A DNA stretch of 64,000 bases from Acidobacteria bacterium Ga0077522 (GCA_001464065.1 LNDN01000007.1:1-64000); one strand, 5' to 3'. Positions 37,581 to 49,356 are shown, counted from the first letter of the stretch. Translations and numbers: made by a program. The notes: a model not told the origin generated them from the letters alone.

Positions 37581-38208
37581 GTCCTTGACGCTTCCCTCGC
37601 AGATTCCGCTCTTCCCCCTCTCCAACGTCGTCCTCTTCCCGGACGTGTATCTGCCGCTCCACGTCTTCGAGGATCGGTACCGGGCGATGACGCGTGACGC
37701 GCTGGCCGGGTCGACGCTGATCGGCATGGCGGTGCTGCGCGAGGGGTGGCAGGAGGTGCAGGCCGGCGCACCGCCCATCTACGCCACGGGATGTGCCGGC
37801 GCCATCGTGCATCACGAACCGCTCGACGATGGCCGGTTCAACATCGTGCTGCAGGGTGTCTCGCGCTTCGAGGTGGTGAGCGAGCCGCCGACCACCACAC
37901 CGTACCGGATCGCACAGGTGCGGTGGCACGAGGAGGCCGACGCGACCGGCGATCGCATGCCGCTGACCCGGCTGCGCCGACAGGTGGAGGCGCTCCTCCT
38001 GCCGGCGGTGGCCCGCGGCGAAGTGCGCATGCCGCAGGGCATGAGCGATCAGGCCCTGATCAACGCCGTGTGCCAGGCACTCGACGTGCCCGTCGTCGAG
38101 AAGCTGGCCCTGCTCGAGAAGTCGGATGTACTGACCCGCGGCACGGCGCTGCTGCCCATCCTCGAGCGCCTGCTGATCTCGCGCCCGGGGTCGGGCCGGA
38201 TCCACTGA
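37579..38208 (+). CDS. LON substrate-binding (N-terminal) domain protein
   Basis: A 209-residue stand-alone LON/PUA-like domain: QIPLFPLSNVVLFPDVYLPL HVFEDRYRAM in two pieces of one motif, then LVGM-type strand GSTLIGMAVLREG, and GRFNIVLQGVSRFEV. A helical C-terminal part follows (LTRLRRQVEALLLP). It has no ATPase or protease domain. Such proteins are widespread and of unknown function. I choose TTG 37579 because AGGAG stands 8 bp before it and the homologous part begins there; a second TTG lies two codons on. Longer forms would include repeat sequence. Confidence 0.82.
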   Translation: MSLTLPSQIPLFPLSNVVLFPDVYLPLHVFEDRYRAMTRDALAGSTLIGMAVLREGWQEVQAGAPPIYATGCAGAIVHHEPLDDGRFNIVLQGVSRFEVVSEPPTTTPYRIAQVRWHEEADATGDRMPLTRLRRQVEALLLPAVARGEVRMPQGMSDQALINAVCQALDVPVVEKLALLEKSDVLTRGTALLPILERLLISRPGSGRIH

Positions 38209-38213
38209 CGCGC

Positions 38214-38999
38214 GTGTACCCGTCCCGCATCGTCTGCCTCACGGAAGAGACGACCGAGATCCTCTATCTGCTCGGCGAGAGCGCGCGCATCGTCGGCGTC
38301 TCGGGCTATACCGTGCGCCCGCCCGAGGCGCGCAGCAAGCCGCGCGTGTCGTCCTTCCTGCACGCGCGCGTCGACAAGATCGAGGCGCTCGAGCCGGACC
38401 TCATCCTGGCCTTCTCCGACCTGCAGGCCGACATCGTCAGCGGACTGATTCGCCAGGGGTATCCGGTGATGACGTTCAACCAGCGGAGCATCGCCGGAAT
38501 TCTGCAGGCGGTGCGACTGGTGGGCAGCCTCGTGGGGGTGCAGGCGAAGGCGGAGGCGCTGGCGCACACGCTGCAGCAGGGCCTCGACGCAGTGGCCGCC
38601 CAGGCGGCGACACTGCCGAGACGGCCTCGGGTGTTCTTCGAGGAGTGGGACGACCCGCTCATCTCGGGCATCCAGTGGGTCGAGGAACTGGTCGAGCTGG
38701 CTGGCGGCGAGCCGATCTTCCCGGAGTGTCGGAGGGCAGGACTGGCGAAGGACCGGATCGTGGCCCCGGCCGACGTCGTCGCCCGTGACCCGGAGGTCAT
38801 CCTGGCCTCGTGGTGCGGCAAGCGCGTGCAGCCGGCGCGGATCGCGGCGCGTCCGGGATGGGCCGAGATCACGGCCGTTCGACACGGCCGCATCCACGAG
38901 ATCAGGTCGTCGCTGATCCTGCAGCCCGGACCGGCGGCGCTGACCGATGGCGTGTCGGCCATCGCTGCGTCTCTGCGCGCCGCGGTTGCGCCCGCGTGA
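38214..38999 (+). CDS. BtuF-like cobalamin/metal-complex-binding protein without signal peptide
   Basis: A 261-residue helical-backbone metal-receptor fold: RIVCLTEETTEILYLLGESA, VGVSGYTVRPPEAR, then IEALEPDLILAFSDLQADIV, and EEWDDPLISGIQWVEELVEL. This is the periplasmic B12/siderophore-binding family of ABC importers. No signal peptide or lipobox is visible from GTG 38214, and no permease or ATPase follows. It may be a cytoplasmic or stand-alone relative, or the start may be wrong; a frame upstream overlaps the LON gene and gives no signal either. It starts 5 bp after the LON stop. Confidence 0.78.
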   Translation: MYPSRIVCLTEETTEILYLLGESARIVGVSGYTVRPPEARSKPRVSSFLHARVDKIEALEPDLILAFSDLQADIVSGLIRQGYPVMTFNQRSIAGILQAVRLVGSLVGVQAKAEALAHTLQQGLDAVAAQAATLPRRPRVFFEEWDDPLISGIQWVEELVELAGGEPIFPECRRAGLAKDRIVAPADVVARDPEVILASWCGKRVQPARIAARPGWAEITAVRHGRIHEIRSSLILQPGPAALTDGVSAIAASLRAAVAPA

Positions 39000-39005
39000 C
39001 CGCCG

Positions 39006-39545
39006 CTACTTGACGAGCTGGAGGAACTCGGCGCGGGTGCGGGCGTCGCTGCGGAACGTCCCGAGCATGGCACTGGTGACCGTGGCCGAGTTCTGCTTCT
39101 CGACACCGCGCATGGCCATGCACAGGTGGGTGCCCTGCATGATGACGCCGACGCCCAGCGGGTCGATCGTCTCGCGGATGCACTCCGCAATCTCGTTGGT
39201 CAGCCGCTCCTGCACCTGGAGCCGGCGGCTGAAGACATCCACGAGCCGGGGAATCTTGCTGAGCCCGATGACCTGCGTGCGCGGCACATAGGCCACGTGG
39301 CACTTGCCGAAGAACGGCAGCAGGTGGTGCTCGCAGAGGCTGTAGAAGTCGATGTCGCGGACGATGACCATCTCGCTGTAGTCCACCGTGAACAGGGCCC
39401 CGTTGAGGATGTCGGGGATGTCGGCGGTGTATCCGCTCGTGAGGAACTTCATCGATTTCTCGACGCGTTCCGGGGTCTTCAGCAGTCCCTCCCTGCTAGG
39501 ATCTTCTCCAAGCTGCTCCAGCAGGGAACGGATGAGAATCTGCAT
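39006..39545 (-). CDS. folE: GTP cyclohydrolase I
   Basis: A 179-residue FolE that converts GTP to 7,8-dihydroneopterin triphosphate, the first step to tetrahydrofolate. Zinc ligands are C71 and H74 in [12 protein letters not shown] and C142 in [13 protein letters not shown]. The substrate loops [20 protein letters not shown] and the C-terminal [11 protein letters not shown] are canonical. Length is usual for bacterial enzymes. ATG 39545 lies 14 bp inside the divergent TPR gene if that gene starts at 39532. Confidence 0.97.
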   Translation of the reverse strand: MQILIRSLLEQLGEDPSREGLLKTPERVEKSMKFLTSGYTADIPDILNGALFTVDYSEMVIVRDIDFYSLCEHHLLPFFGKCHVAYVPRTQVIGLSKIPRLVDVFSRRLQVQERLTNEIAECIRETIDPLGVGVIMQGTHLCMAMRGVEKQNSATVTSAMLGTFRSDARTRAEFLQLVK

Positions 39546-40275
39546 CAGGTCAGTCTACCTCACGGCCTCCATGGCCCTCTGTGTGGACGCGCACGCCATG
39601 GCTCAGGTTCCGGCGAGTGCGGACGCCCTCTACGCGCGCCGTGAGGATCCGGTCGCCGCGCGGCAGGCGGCCGACCAGTATCTGGCCCATCATCGCGCCG
39701 CGCCGCAGGACTTCGTGGGGTGCTGGAAGCTGGCCCGCGCCAGCTATTTTCTCGGGACGCAGGGGCCGGAGCGGGAACGCCGCATGTGGCTCGAAACCGG
39801 CCTGGCGGCGGCCACGGACGCGGTCGTGCTCAACGAGGCCCGGCCGGAGGGGCACTTCTGGCTGGCGGCGACCATGGGCGCGCTTGCCGAGTCGTACGGC
39901 CTTCGGCAGGGACTCAAGTACCGGACCCGCATCAAGCAGGCCCTGGAGCGCGTGCTGCGGATCGACCCCTCGTTCATGGAGGGGTCCGCGGACCGCGCCC
40001 TGGGACGCTGGTATCACAAGGTCCCCGGCCTGTTCGGCGGCAGCGCGGCCAAGGCCGAGCAGCATCTGCGGAAGTCGCTGACCTACAACCCGCAGTCGTC
40101 GGTGAGCCTGTTCTTCCTCGGCGAGCTGTTCGCCGAGCAGGGGCGCCCGGCCGAGGCGCAACGGCTGTTCCAGCAGGTACTCGAAGCGCCGGTGCACAAG
40201 GACTACGCCGCCGAAGACCGCTTCTTCAAGGCGCAGGCGCGGGTGCGTCTGCAGGCGCGCCCCCTACGACGCTGA
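39532..40275 (+). CDS. exported tetratricopeptide protein (TatT-like)
   Basis: A 247-residue protein with a possible signal peptide ([20 protein letters not shown], cleavage near HAMAQ). TPR-type helix pairs follow: [60 protein letters not shown] and [12 protein letters not shown]. The segment [20 protein letters not shown] resembles TatT, the trimeric TPR lipoprotein tied to TRAP transporters, but no TRAP genes are here. Start ATG 39532 has AGGGA upstream and overlaps folE; ATG 39571 is the alternative. The 3' end overlaps arsR by 12 bp. Confidence 0.75.
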   Translation: MRICIRSVYLTASMALCVDAHAMAQVPASADALYARREDPVAARQAADQYLAHHRAAPQDFVGCWKLARASYFLGTQGPERERRMWLETGLAAATDAVVLNEARPEGHFWLAATMGALAESYGLRQGLKYRTRIKQALERVLRIDPSFMEGSADRALGRWYHKVPGLFGGSAAKAEQHLRKSLTYNPQSSVSLFFLGELFAEQGRPAEAQRLFQQVLEAPVHKDYAAEDRFFKAQARVRLQARPLRR

Positions 40276-40635
40276 GCCGTCCGGTTCGGGCCGCCACAGC
40301 TGGCGGACCTCCTGGATGGCCGTGCGGCGGCGTTCGGCCTGCGCGGGATCCTCTTCGATGAAGCGGAGGCCTTCGAGGACCCATCGTGCGATGTCGGGGT
40401 TGACCAGCCGATAGAAGACGTGACGCCCCTCCCGCCGCTCGGCGACGAGCCGGTTGGCGCGGAGGATGGCGAGATTCTGCGATGTCCGCGAGTGGGTCAC
40501 GTCCAGGGCCGTCTGCAGCGCGTTCACATCGCGCTCTCCGTCACGCAACTCCTCGATGATCCGGATGCGATCCGGATGGCTGAAGACGCTGAAGAGATGG
40601 CCAAGTTCCTTGGCGACCAGATGACGTTGGGGCAT
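40264..40635 (-). CDS. ArsR-family winged-helix transcriptional regulator
   Basis: A 123-residue repressor-type protein. ELGHLFSVFSHPDRIRIIEEL leads into the DNA-reading helix (NALQTALDVTHSRTSQNLAI) and the wing REGRHVFYRLVNP. There is no cysteine at all, so it does not sense metals through thiols as ArsR and SmtB do; HlyU-type regulators of export genes are a comparable cysteine-independent group. I choose ATG 40635 because the palindrome TGCAGATATATGCA (40660-40673) overlaps the other candidate ATG 40674 and looks like its own operator. Divergent from the ABC-HlyD-TolC operon, which it probably controls. Confidence 0.85.
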   Translation of the reverse strand: MPQRHLVAKELGHLFSVFSHPDRIRIIEELRDGERDVNALQTALDVTHSRTSQNLAILRANRLVAERREGRHVFYRLVNPDIARWVLEGLRFIEEDPAQAERRRTAIQEVRQLWRPEPDGSAS

Positions 40636-40659
40636 GGCGTCTATCAAGGCAGAGTCAGA

Positions 40660-40673
40660 TGCAGATATATGCA
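40660..40673. promoter_or_regulatory. probable ArsR operator, autoregulatory copy
   Basis: TGCA-GATATA-TGCA, the same 4-6-4 layout as the site in front of the export operon (TGCA-AATATT-TGCA). It lies 15 bp downstream of the putative arsR -10 element and 24 bp before ATG 40635, so bound protein would block arsR transcription. Confidence 0.65.
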
Positions 40674-40688
40674 TGTGAGAACACGACG

Positions 40689-40718
40689 AGAGTACGTCGG
40701 AGCACCGACGGCCGTCAA
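40689..40718 (-). promoter_or_regulatory. putative arsR promoter
   Basis: On the minus strand TTGACG (40718-40713) and TACTCT (40694-40689) are separated by 18 bp, a fair sigma-70-like pair. It reads towards the operator at 40660-40673 and the arsR start. Confidence 0.45.
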
Positions 40719-40750
40719 ACCGCCTCACGCCCACGCGTACCCGGAATCGT

Positions 40751-40831
40751 CCTTCCTCCTTGCTCCTTCTGCCTTCTGCCTTCTGCCCTCGGCATTCCGG
40801 CATTCCGGCATTTCGGCATTCCGCATGTCGG
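40751..40831. repeat. CCTTCTG heptamers passing into GGCATTCC octamers
   Basis: CCTTCCT, CCTTGCT, CCTTCTG x3 and CCCTCGG (40751-40792) run directly into CATTCCGG-type octamers (40793-40831). The array lies upstream of the arsR promoter within the 300-bp arsR/export-operon gap. A change of unit and length within one array is seen here most clearly. Confidence 0.88.
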
Positions 40832-40868
40832 CCCGTCCCCCCTTCCTCTCCCGAGCGACCGTTCTCGG

Positions 40869-40898
40869 TTGACAGGCGTCTTATTCATCGCGTATGTC
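40869..40898 (+). promoter_or_regulatory. putative promoter of the export operon
   Basis: TTGACA (40869-40874), 18 bp, TATGTC (40893-40898). The perfect palindrome at 40902-40921 starts 3 bp after it, over the expected transcription start. This is the classical layout for a repressor-controlled promoter. Confidence 0.6.
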
Positions 40899-40901
40899 TT
40901 T

Positions 40902-40921
40902 ATGTGCAAATATTTGCACAT
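40902..40921. promoter_or_regulatory. perfect 20-bp palindrome, probable ArsR operator of the export operon
   Basis: ATGTGCAAATATTTGCACAT is a perfect 20-bp palindrome 15 bp before the ABC-transporter ATG and just behind a TTGACA/TATGTC promoter. Its core TGCAAATATTTGCA has the same spacing as TGCAGATATATGCA at 40660. AT-rich dyads of this size are typical of ArsR-family sites. Confidence 0.75.
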
Positions 40922-40936
40922 TAACACCAGTCAACA

Positions 40937-43096
40937 ATGATCACGCCACACGCCGCCGCCCCCTTCGACGCCTCCGCCTGGCGCGCCCTCATCCGCTGGA
41001 TGCTCGCCACGCACCATGTCGAGGTCTCGGCCGAGACGCTCGACAGCGCCATCCGACGCCTCGAACAGCGGGCCGCCGAACGCCCTGTCGACCAGCTGAT
41101 CTGGGTGCTGCAGCAGGTCGGCCTCGACGGCATCGCCGTCGACCGCCCGTTCGATGAGGTCATCCGCGACGCCGAGCCGTCCCATCCGTGGCTGACCTTC
41201 GGCACGCGGGACGACCGCCTGGCGCCGGTGGCCATCCTCAGCGCCCGCGGCTCCAAAGTGACCGTGGTGGATCCGATGCAGTCGCCGCGCCCGCGCACGG
41301 TGCCGGCGCGCGATCTCGCGATGCAGCTCGGGTTGCCCGACACGAGCGCGCACGTGCGCTGGATGCTCGCCGAATCGGTCGCGCCCCTGTCGGCCATGCG
41401 CTCGCGTGGCGACCAGCCCATGGCGCCCGTCGCCAGGTTGCGAGCCCTGCTGCAGGGCGAGCGCCAGACGCTCTGGGTCGCCGTCGTCTACTCGGTGGTC
41501 ATCGGCCTGCTGTCGCTGGTCGTGCCGATTGCCGTCCAGTCGCTCGTCAACACCATCGCCTTCGGTTCGGCGATGCAGCCGCTCGTGGTGCTGACGCTGC
41601 TGGTGGCCGTCGGTCTCGGCTTCTCGGCGGCCATCAACGCGCTGCGCGCCGGCGTGGTCGAAATCATCCAGCGCAGCCTGTTTGCCCGCACCGCCATCGA
41701 CGTCACGCATCGTCTGCTGCGCGTGCGCGCCGAGGCCTTCGACCGCTACCACGGCCCGGAGCTGGTCAATCGCTTCTTCGACGTCGTCACCGTGCAGAAG
41801 TCGGCGGCGCTGCTGCTCATCGACGGTCTCAGCATCGTCATGCAGACGACGATCGGCATGGTGCTGCTGGCGCTGTATCACCCGTGGCTGCTGGCCTTCG
41901 ACGTGCTCATCGTCGCGTCGATGCTGTTCATCGTCTTCGTGCTCGGCCGCGGCGCCATCGCCACGAGCATCGGGGAGTCGAAGGCCAAGTACGCGCTCGA
42001 GGCGTGGCTGGAGCAGATTGCGGCGCATCTGGTGACCTTCAAGTCCAAGGGCGGCCCGGAGTTCGCCACCCGGCGGTCCCAGGCGCTGCTCGAGGACTAT
42101 CTGGCCTACCGGTCCAAGCACTTCAAGATCCTGCTCCGGCAGATCATCGGGTCGTTCGCCCTGCAGGCGGTGGCCAGTTCGCTGCTGCTCGGCATCGGCG
42201 GGTGGCTGGTCATCGAGCGTCAGCTCACGCTCGGCCAGCTGGTGGCCAGCGAGCTGATCGTGGCGCTGATGGTCAGCTCGTTCACGAAGTTCGGCAAGCA
42301 GCTCGAGGTGTTCTACGACATGGTCGCGGCCATCGACAAGCTCGGCGCGCTGGTCGATCTGCCGCTGGAGCACGCGGGCGGCGAAGCGACACTGGCGCCC
42401 TCCGGCCCGGCCAGCCTGTCGTTGACCTCGGTCGAAGTGTCGTATCCCGACAGCGACACGTCGGCGCTGGACATCGCCAGCCTGCAGATTGCCGCAGGTG
42501 AGCGCATCGGTGTGACGGGCCCCGTGGGGTCGGGCAAGAGCACTCTGTCGGACGTCCTCTTCGGGCTGCGGGCGCCGAATCGGGGCGCGATGCTCATCGA
42601 CGGGTTCGACACGCGCGACATCCCGCTGGCCGACCTGCGCCACTGTGTCTCCCTGGTTCGCAACATCGAGGTCTTCCCCGGCACGGTGATCGACAACGTC
42701 CGCCTGGGCCGCGACGACCTGAGCCTTGCCGACATCAACGACGCGCTGCGCCGCGTCGGCCTGCACGACGAATTGCTGGCCCTGCCCGAGGGACTGTCGA
42801 CGAAACTGCATCCCAATGGACGGCCGCTGTCCTCGCGGCAGGCGTGGCGCCTGATGGTGGCGCGCGCCATCGCCGGGCAGCCGCGCCTGCTGGTCATCGA
42901 CGGCGCGCTGGACCACATCGACTACTCTGGCGAGCGACTGCATCTCATGCAGTTGCTGTTCAGCCCCGATGCGCCGTGGACGCTCGTCTGTATCACCGAC
43001 GAGCCCGACCTGCTGGCGCGGTGCTCGCGTGTGATCACGCTCCAGGGCGGCCACCTCGGTGAGGGCCGCCGCGAGGGTGGGGAGGTGAAGGCATGA
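40937..43096 (+). CDS. type I secretion-like ABC exporter with degenerate ATPase site
   Basis: A 719-residue half-transporter. Residues 1-130 look like a catalytically dead C39-like domain (PVAILSARGSKVTVVDP, no catalytic Cys). Six membrane helices occupy about 175-460, and the nucleotide-binding domain 490-710. Walker A is intact (GPVGSGKST, 528-536). The signature is LSSRQ instead of LSGGQ (631-635), the catalytic Glu after Walker B is Gly656 (LLVIDG), the Q-loop has VRN, and the switch His is Asp688 (ITDEPD). ATP binding is plausible, ordinary hydrolysis doubtful. First gene of an overlapping ABC-HlyD-TolC operon with no substrate gene beside it. Confidence 0.85.
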   Translation: MITPHAAAPFDASAWRALIRWMLATHHVEVSAETLDSAIRRLEQRAAERPVDQLIWVLQQVGLDGIAVDRPFDEVIRDAEPSHPWLTFGTRDDRLAPVAILSARGSKVTVVDPMQSPRPRTVPARDLAMQLGLPDTSAHVRWMLAESVAPLSAMRSRGDQPMAPVARLRALLQGERQTLWVAVVYSVVIGLLSLVVPIAVQSLVNTIAFGSAMQPLVVLTLLVAVGLGFSAAINALRAGVVEIIQRSLFARTAIDVTHRLLRVRAEAFDRYHGPELVNRFFDVVTVQKSAALLLIDGLSIVMQTTIGMVLLALYHPWLLAFDVLIVASMLFIVFVLGRGAIATSIGESKAKYALEAWLEQIAAHLVTFKSKGGPEFATRRSQALLEDYLAYRSKHFKILLRQIIGSFALQAVASSLLLGIGGWLVIERQLTLGQLVASELIVALMVSSFTKFGKQLEVFYDMVAAIDKLGALVDLPLEHAGGEATLAPSGPASLSLTSVEVSYPDSDTSALDIASLQIAAGERIGVTGPVGSGKSTLSDVLFGLRAPNRGAMLIDGFDTRDIPLADLRHCVSLVRNIEVFPGTVIDNVRLGRDDLSLADINDALRRVGLHDELLALPEGLSTKLHPNGRPLSSRQAWRLMVARAIAGQPRLLVIDGALDHIDYSGERLHLMQLLFSPDAPWTLVCITDEPDLLARCSRVITLQGGHLGEGRREGGEVKA

Positions 43097-44445
43097 AGCC
43101 CGTGAAGACATCCAATCAGTGGCGCACCGAGGGACGGGTCGCGCTGCAGGCCCTGCACGCCCCGCGGGCGTCCCGGATCCTCGCGCGTCTCCTGATCATC
43201 CTGATCGGCCTGGCGGCGATTCTGCTCGTGGTCACCCCGTGGCAGCAGAACATCCCGGGCACGGGCCGCGTCATCGCCTACAACCCCGAGGACCGGCCGC
43301 AGAACGTGCAGGCGCCGATTGACGGCCGGATCGTGCAGTGGCACGTGGTCGAAGGCACGATGGTCAAGAAGGGTGACCCGCTGGTCGACCTGACCGACAA
43401 CGACCCGTCGATCATGCAGCGCCTGAACGAGGAGCGCGACTCCCTCGTCCGGACCATCACGGAGACGGAACGTCGCATGCGCGCGATCGAGGACCGTGTC
43501 GGCGGGCTGCGCAGCACGCAGTCCACGGGCGTCTCGGCCGCGGACCTGCGTGTGCGCATGGCCCGCGAGCGCGTCGCCGCCGCCGACCAGGCGCTGTCGG
43601 CGGCCAAGGCGGCCAAGGTCACGGCCGACCTCAATCTCGAACGCCAGCAGGCCCTCGAGAAGAAGGGCTTGACCTCCACGCGCTTCGTCGAACTGGCGCA
43701 ACTCGAAGCCGCGCAGCGTGTCGCCGAAGTGGATCGCGCCGTCGCAGCACTCAATGCGGCGCGGCACGAGCAGAGCTCGCTCGATCAGGAGCGCCTGCGC
43801 ACCGATGCCGACGGCGATACCCGCATCGACGAGGCGTGGGCCTCGCACGCCTCGGCCGCGAGCGACCTGGCCAAGGCCCGCGCCGACCTCACGCGCCTGG
43901 ACGGGCGTGTCGCACGCCAGTCCACCCAGAAGGTGGCCGCCCCCGTCGACGGCACCGTGTGGCGCGTCGTCGCCCGCCAGAACGGCGAGTTCCTCAAGGC
44001 CGGCGCCACGCTCGTGGTGATCGTGCCGACGACGACACGGACGGTGGTGGAGCTGTTCCTGAATGGCAACGACGTCCCGATGGTGAGCGCCGGCCGGACC
44101 GTCCGGCTGCAGTTCGAAGGCTGGCCGGCGCTGCAGTTCAGCGGCTGGCCGTCGGTGGCCGTCGGCACGTTCGGCGGGCGCGTGATGCTCGTGGACGCCA
44201 CCGATGACGGGATGGGCAAGTTCCGCGTCCTGGTGGAACCGGATCCGAACGACGAGCCGTGGCCGTCGGCGCAGTACCTGCGCCAGGGCGTGCGCGCCAA
44301 CGGCTGGGTGCTGCTCGACATCGTGTCGCTCGGCTACGAGCTGTGGCGGCAGTTCAACGGCTTCCCGCCGGTGGTCGCCCTCGAAGACCCGGGGGCCGAC
44401 AAGTCCTCCGACGGCAACGTGATCAAGGTCAAGGGGGCCAAGTGA
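43093..44445 (+). CDS. HlyD-family membrane fusion protein
   Basis: A 450-residue periplasmic adaptor. One N-terminal membrane anchor (about 29-47, ILARLLIILIGLAAILLVVT), a biotinyl-lipoyl-like domain (VQAPIDGRIVQWHVVEGTMV, second half VAAPVDGTVWRVVARQNGEF), a long coiled-coil hairpin between them (about 110-275, LNEERDSLVRTITETERRMR) and a C-terminal beta-barrel. It would bridge the ABC exporter and the TolC channel. Overlaps both neighbours by 4 bp (ATGA, GTGA), so strictly coupled expression. Confidence 0.92.
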   Translation: MKPVKTSNQWRTEGRVALQALHAPRASRILARLLIILIGLAAILLVVTPWQQNIPGTGRVIAYNPEDRPQNVQAPIDGRIVQWHVVEGTMVKKGDPLVDLTDNDPSIMQRLNEERDSLVRTITETERRMRAIEDRVGGLRSTQSTGVSAADLRVRMARERVAAADQALSAAKAAKVTADLNLERQQALEKKGLTSTRFVELAQLEAAQRVAEVDRAVAALNAARHEQSSLDQERLRTDADGDTRIDEAWASHASAASDLAKARADLTRLDGRVARQSTQKVAAPVDGTVWRVVARQNGEFLKAGATLVVIVPTTTRTVVELFLNGNDVPMVSAGRTVRLQFEGWPALQFSGWPSVAVGTFGGRVMLVDATDDGMGKFRVLVEPDPNDEPWPSAQYLRQGVRANGWVLLDIVSLGYELWRQFNGFPPVVALEDPGADKSSDGNVIKVKGAK

Positions 44446-45860
44446 CGCGTCGCGCCCTCGTGGCGGCGGCTGCGGCGTGGGTCGCCGTGGCCGGCACGCC
44501 GGTGGCCGCGCAGACCCCGCTGACGGTGGAACAGGTGCTCGCCACGGTCGATCGCGCGTTCCCGCTGCTGGATGCGGCGCGGCAGGAGCAGGAGGCGGCG
44601 GCCGGCGATGCGCTGTCGGCGCGTGGCGCATTCGACCTGCGGCTGCAGGCCAACGGCGACGTCCAGCGCGGCGAGGTGTATGACAACGAGTCCGCGGCGG
44701 TCAGCCTCTACCAGCCCCTCACCTTTGCCGGGGCCAACGTCTTCGGCGGCTACCGGCTCGGGCGTGGCACCTTTGCTCCCTACGACGGCAAGGCCCAGAC
44801 CCTCACCGACGGCGAGTGGAAGGGCGGCGTCGCGCTCCCCCTCCTGCGCAACCGGGCCATCGACAGTCGACGGGGGGCGCTGGCTCGCACGGATCTCGGT
44901 CTCCAGCTGGCGGACCAGCGCGTGGCGGCCTCGCGCCTGCGGTTCCTCGGCGAGGCGGCGCTGCGCTACTGGGACTGGGTGTCGGCGGGTCGTCAGCAGG
45001 ACGTGGCCAGTCGGCTGCTCCAGATCGCCGAGGTGCGCGACCGCGACCTGGCCGACGCCATCGCGCTCGGCTCGGTCGCCCCGGTCGAGCGCGTGGACAA
45101 CCGGCGGGCCATCCTGCAACGCCAGAGCGGCGTGATCAGCGCGCGGCGGAGCACGGAACGGCAGTCGATCAACGTGTCGCTCTACCTGCGGGCGGTGGAC
45201 GGGTCGATGCTGAGGCCAGGTGACAGCCAGGTCCCGGGCAGCATGCCGCCCCCGCCGCCGCGGATCACCCGCGAGCAGATCGAGGCCGACCTGCGACTCG
45301 CCCTGGCCAACCGGCCGGACGTCCGCGCCATCGAGCTCACCCGGGAACAGCAGACCATCACGCTCGAGCTGGCACGGAACGAACTCCTGCCCACGTTCGA
45401 CCTGTTCGCCGAGGTCTCGAAGGACGCCGGCGATGGGTCCCGGACCCTCCGGGGTGCCGAACTCGATGCGGGGGCGACGTTCGTCCTGCCCGTGCAGCGG
45501 CGCCAGGGGAAAGGCCTCCAGCGTACGGCCCTGGCCAACCTGGCCCGACTCGATGCCGAGCTGCGGTTCGCGAGGGACCGCGTCCGGGCCGAGATCGAGG
45601 ATGCGGCCAGCGCCCTCGCCGCCGCCCTCGACGTCGTGGAGGTGGTGGCGGCGGAGGTGCTCGTGGCCCGGGAACTGGAGCAGGCCGAACGCGACCGCTT
45701 CGCCCTCGGTGACTCCACCCAGTTCCTGGTCAACCTCCGGGAGCTGGCCACGGCCGACGCAGCGTTCCGGGAGATCAGCGCGACCGCCGAGGCCCACAAG
45801 GCCCGGGTCGCCTACGACGTGGCGACGGCCCGACTGGCCGTGATGACAGGTAATCCCTGA
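44442..45860 (+). CDS. TolC-family outer-membrane efflux protein
   Basis: A 472-residue outer-membrane channel. Signal peptide VTRRALVAAAAAWVAVAGTP ending VAAQ, then two homologous halves rich in long amphipathic helices (e.g. LTVEQVLATVDRAFPLLDAA; ITREQIEADLRLALANRPDV) with strand segments between, the TolC/OEP pattern. GTG 44442 overlaps the HlyD stop. It completes a tripartite export system with the two preceding genes. Confidence 0.9.
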   Translation: MTRRALVAAAAAWVAVAGTPVAAQTPLTVEQVLATVDRAFPLLDAARQEQEAAAGDALSARGAFDLRLQANGDVQRGEVYDNESAAVSLYQPLTFAGANVFGGYRLGRGTFAPYDGKAQTLTDGEWKGGVALPLLRNRAIDSRRGALARTDLGLQLADQRVAASRLRFLGEAALRYWDWVSAGRQQDVASRLLQIAEVRDRDLADAIALGSVAPVERVDNRRAILQRQSGVISARRSTERQSINVSLYLRAVDGSMLRPGDSQVPGSMPPPPPRITREQIEADLRLALANRPDVRAIELTREQQTITLELARNELLPTFDLFAEVSKDAGDGSRTLRGAELDAGATFVLPVQRRQGKGLQRTALANLARLDAELRFARDRVRAEIEDAASALAAALDVVEVVAAEVLVARELEQAERDRFALGDSTQFLVNLRELATADAAFREISATAEAHKARVAYDVATARLAVMTGNP

Positions 45861-46117
45861 TGATCACCGTTCCATCATGCGCAGGCACCACCTCAGCCCC
45901 CTAAATGTCCAATTTATTGAAGATTCATCATACGGAATGATGGATCTTTCGCGCTCTGGCAGCTGAGCGGCGCGAATAGTCACGTTTCCGTCACTCAGGA
46001 AATCCGGTACACACCGTGCAGGTACCCTCTCGTCCCAGGGAGGGACGTACGCCTCCCTTGGTCAACCCGACCCCGCATCCAGTGGGGTCCTGGTGAATTT
46101 TTCAGGGAGGGTAGGAC
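45861..46117. promoter_or_regulatory. regulatory gap before the TonB receptor, with an inverted repeat
   Basis: A 257-bp gap, unusually AT-rich for this genome around 45903-45950 (AATTTATTGAAGATTCATCA). GATTCATCAT-ACGGA-ATGATGGATC (45922-45946, 9 of 10 pairs) could be an operator or the terminator of the export operon. The receptor has a fair ribosome-binding site (CAGGGAGGGTAGGAC before ATG). No gene is seen. Confidence 0.5.
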
Positions 46118-49267
<3,150 letters not shown>

Positions 49268-49312
49268 TCCGCCTCCGGTCGCAACGCGACCTGGGCTGAC
49301 GGAACACACGAA

Positions 49313-49342
49313 GGGCCCGGCGGGGACGTCCCCATCGGGCCC
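49313..49342 (+). terminator. hairpin terminator of the TonB receptor gene
   Basis: GGGCCCG (49313-49319) pairs with CGGGCCC (49336-49342), with an inner palindrome GGGGACGTCCCC (49322-49333). The stem lies 45 bp after the stop, and GTTCTGCGTTCTG follows, a weak T-rich tail. Probably a factor-independent terminator. Confidence 0.65.
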
Positions 49343-49356
49343 GTTCTGCGTTCTGA

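Noticed and set aside
40264-40803. Longer form of the ArsR regulator
   Set aside because: The extra N-terminus would be encoded by the CCTTCTG array, the promoter and the operator.
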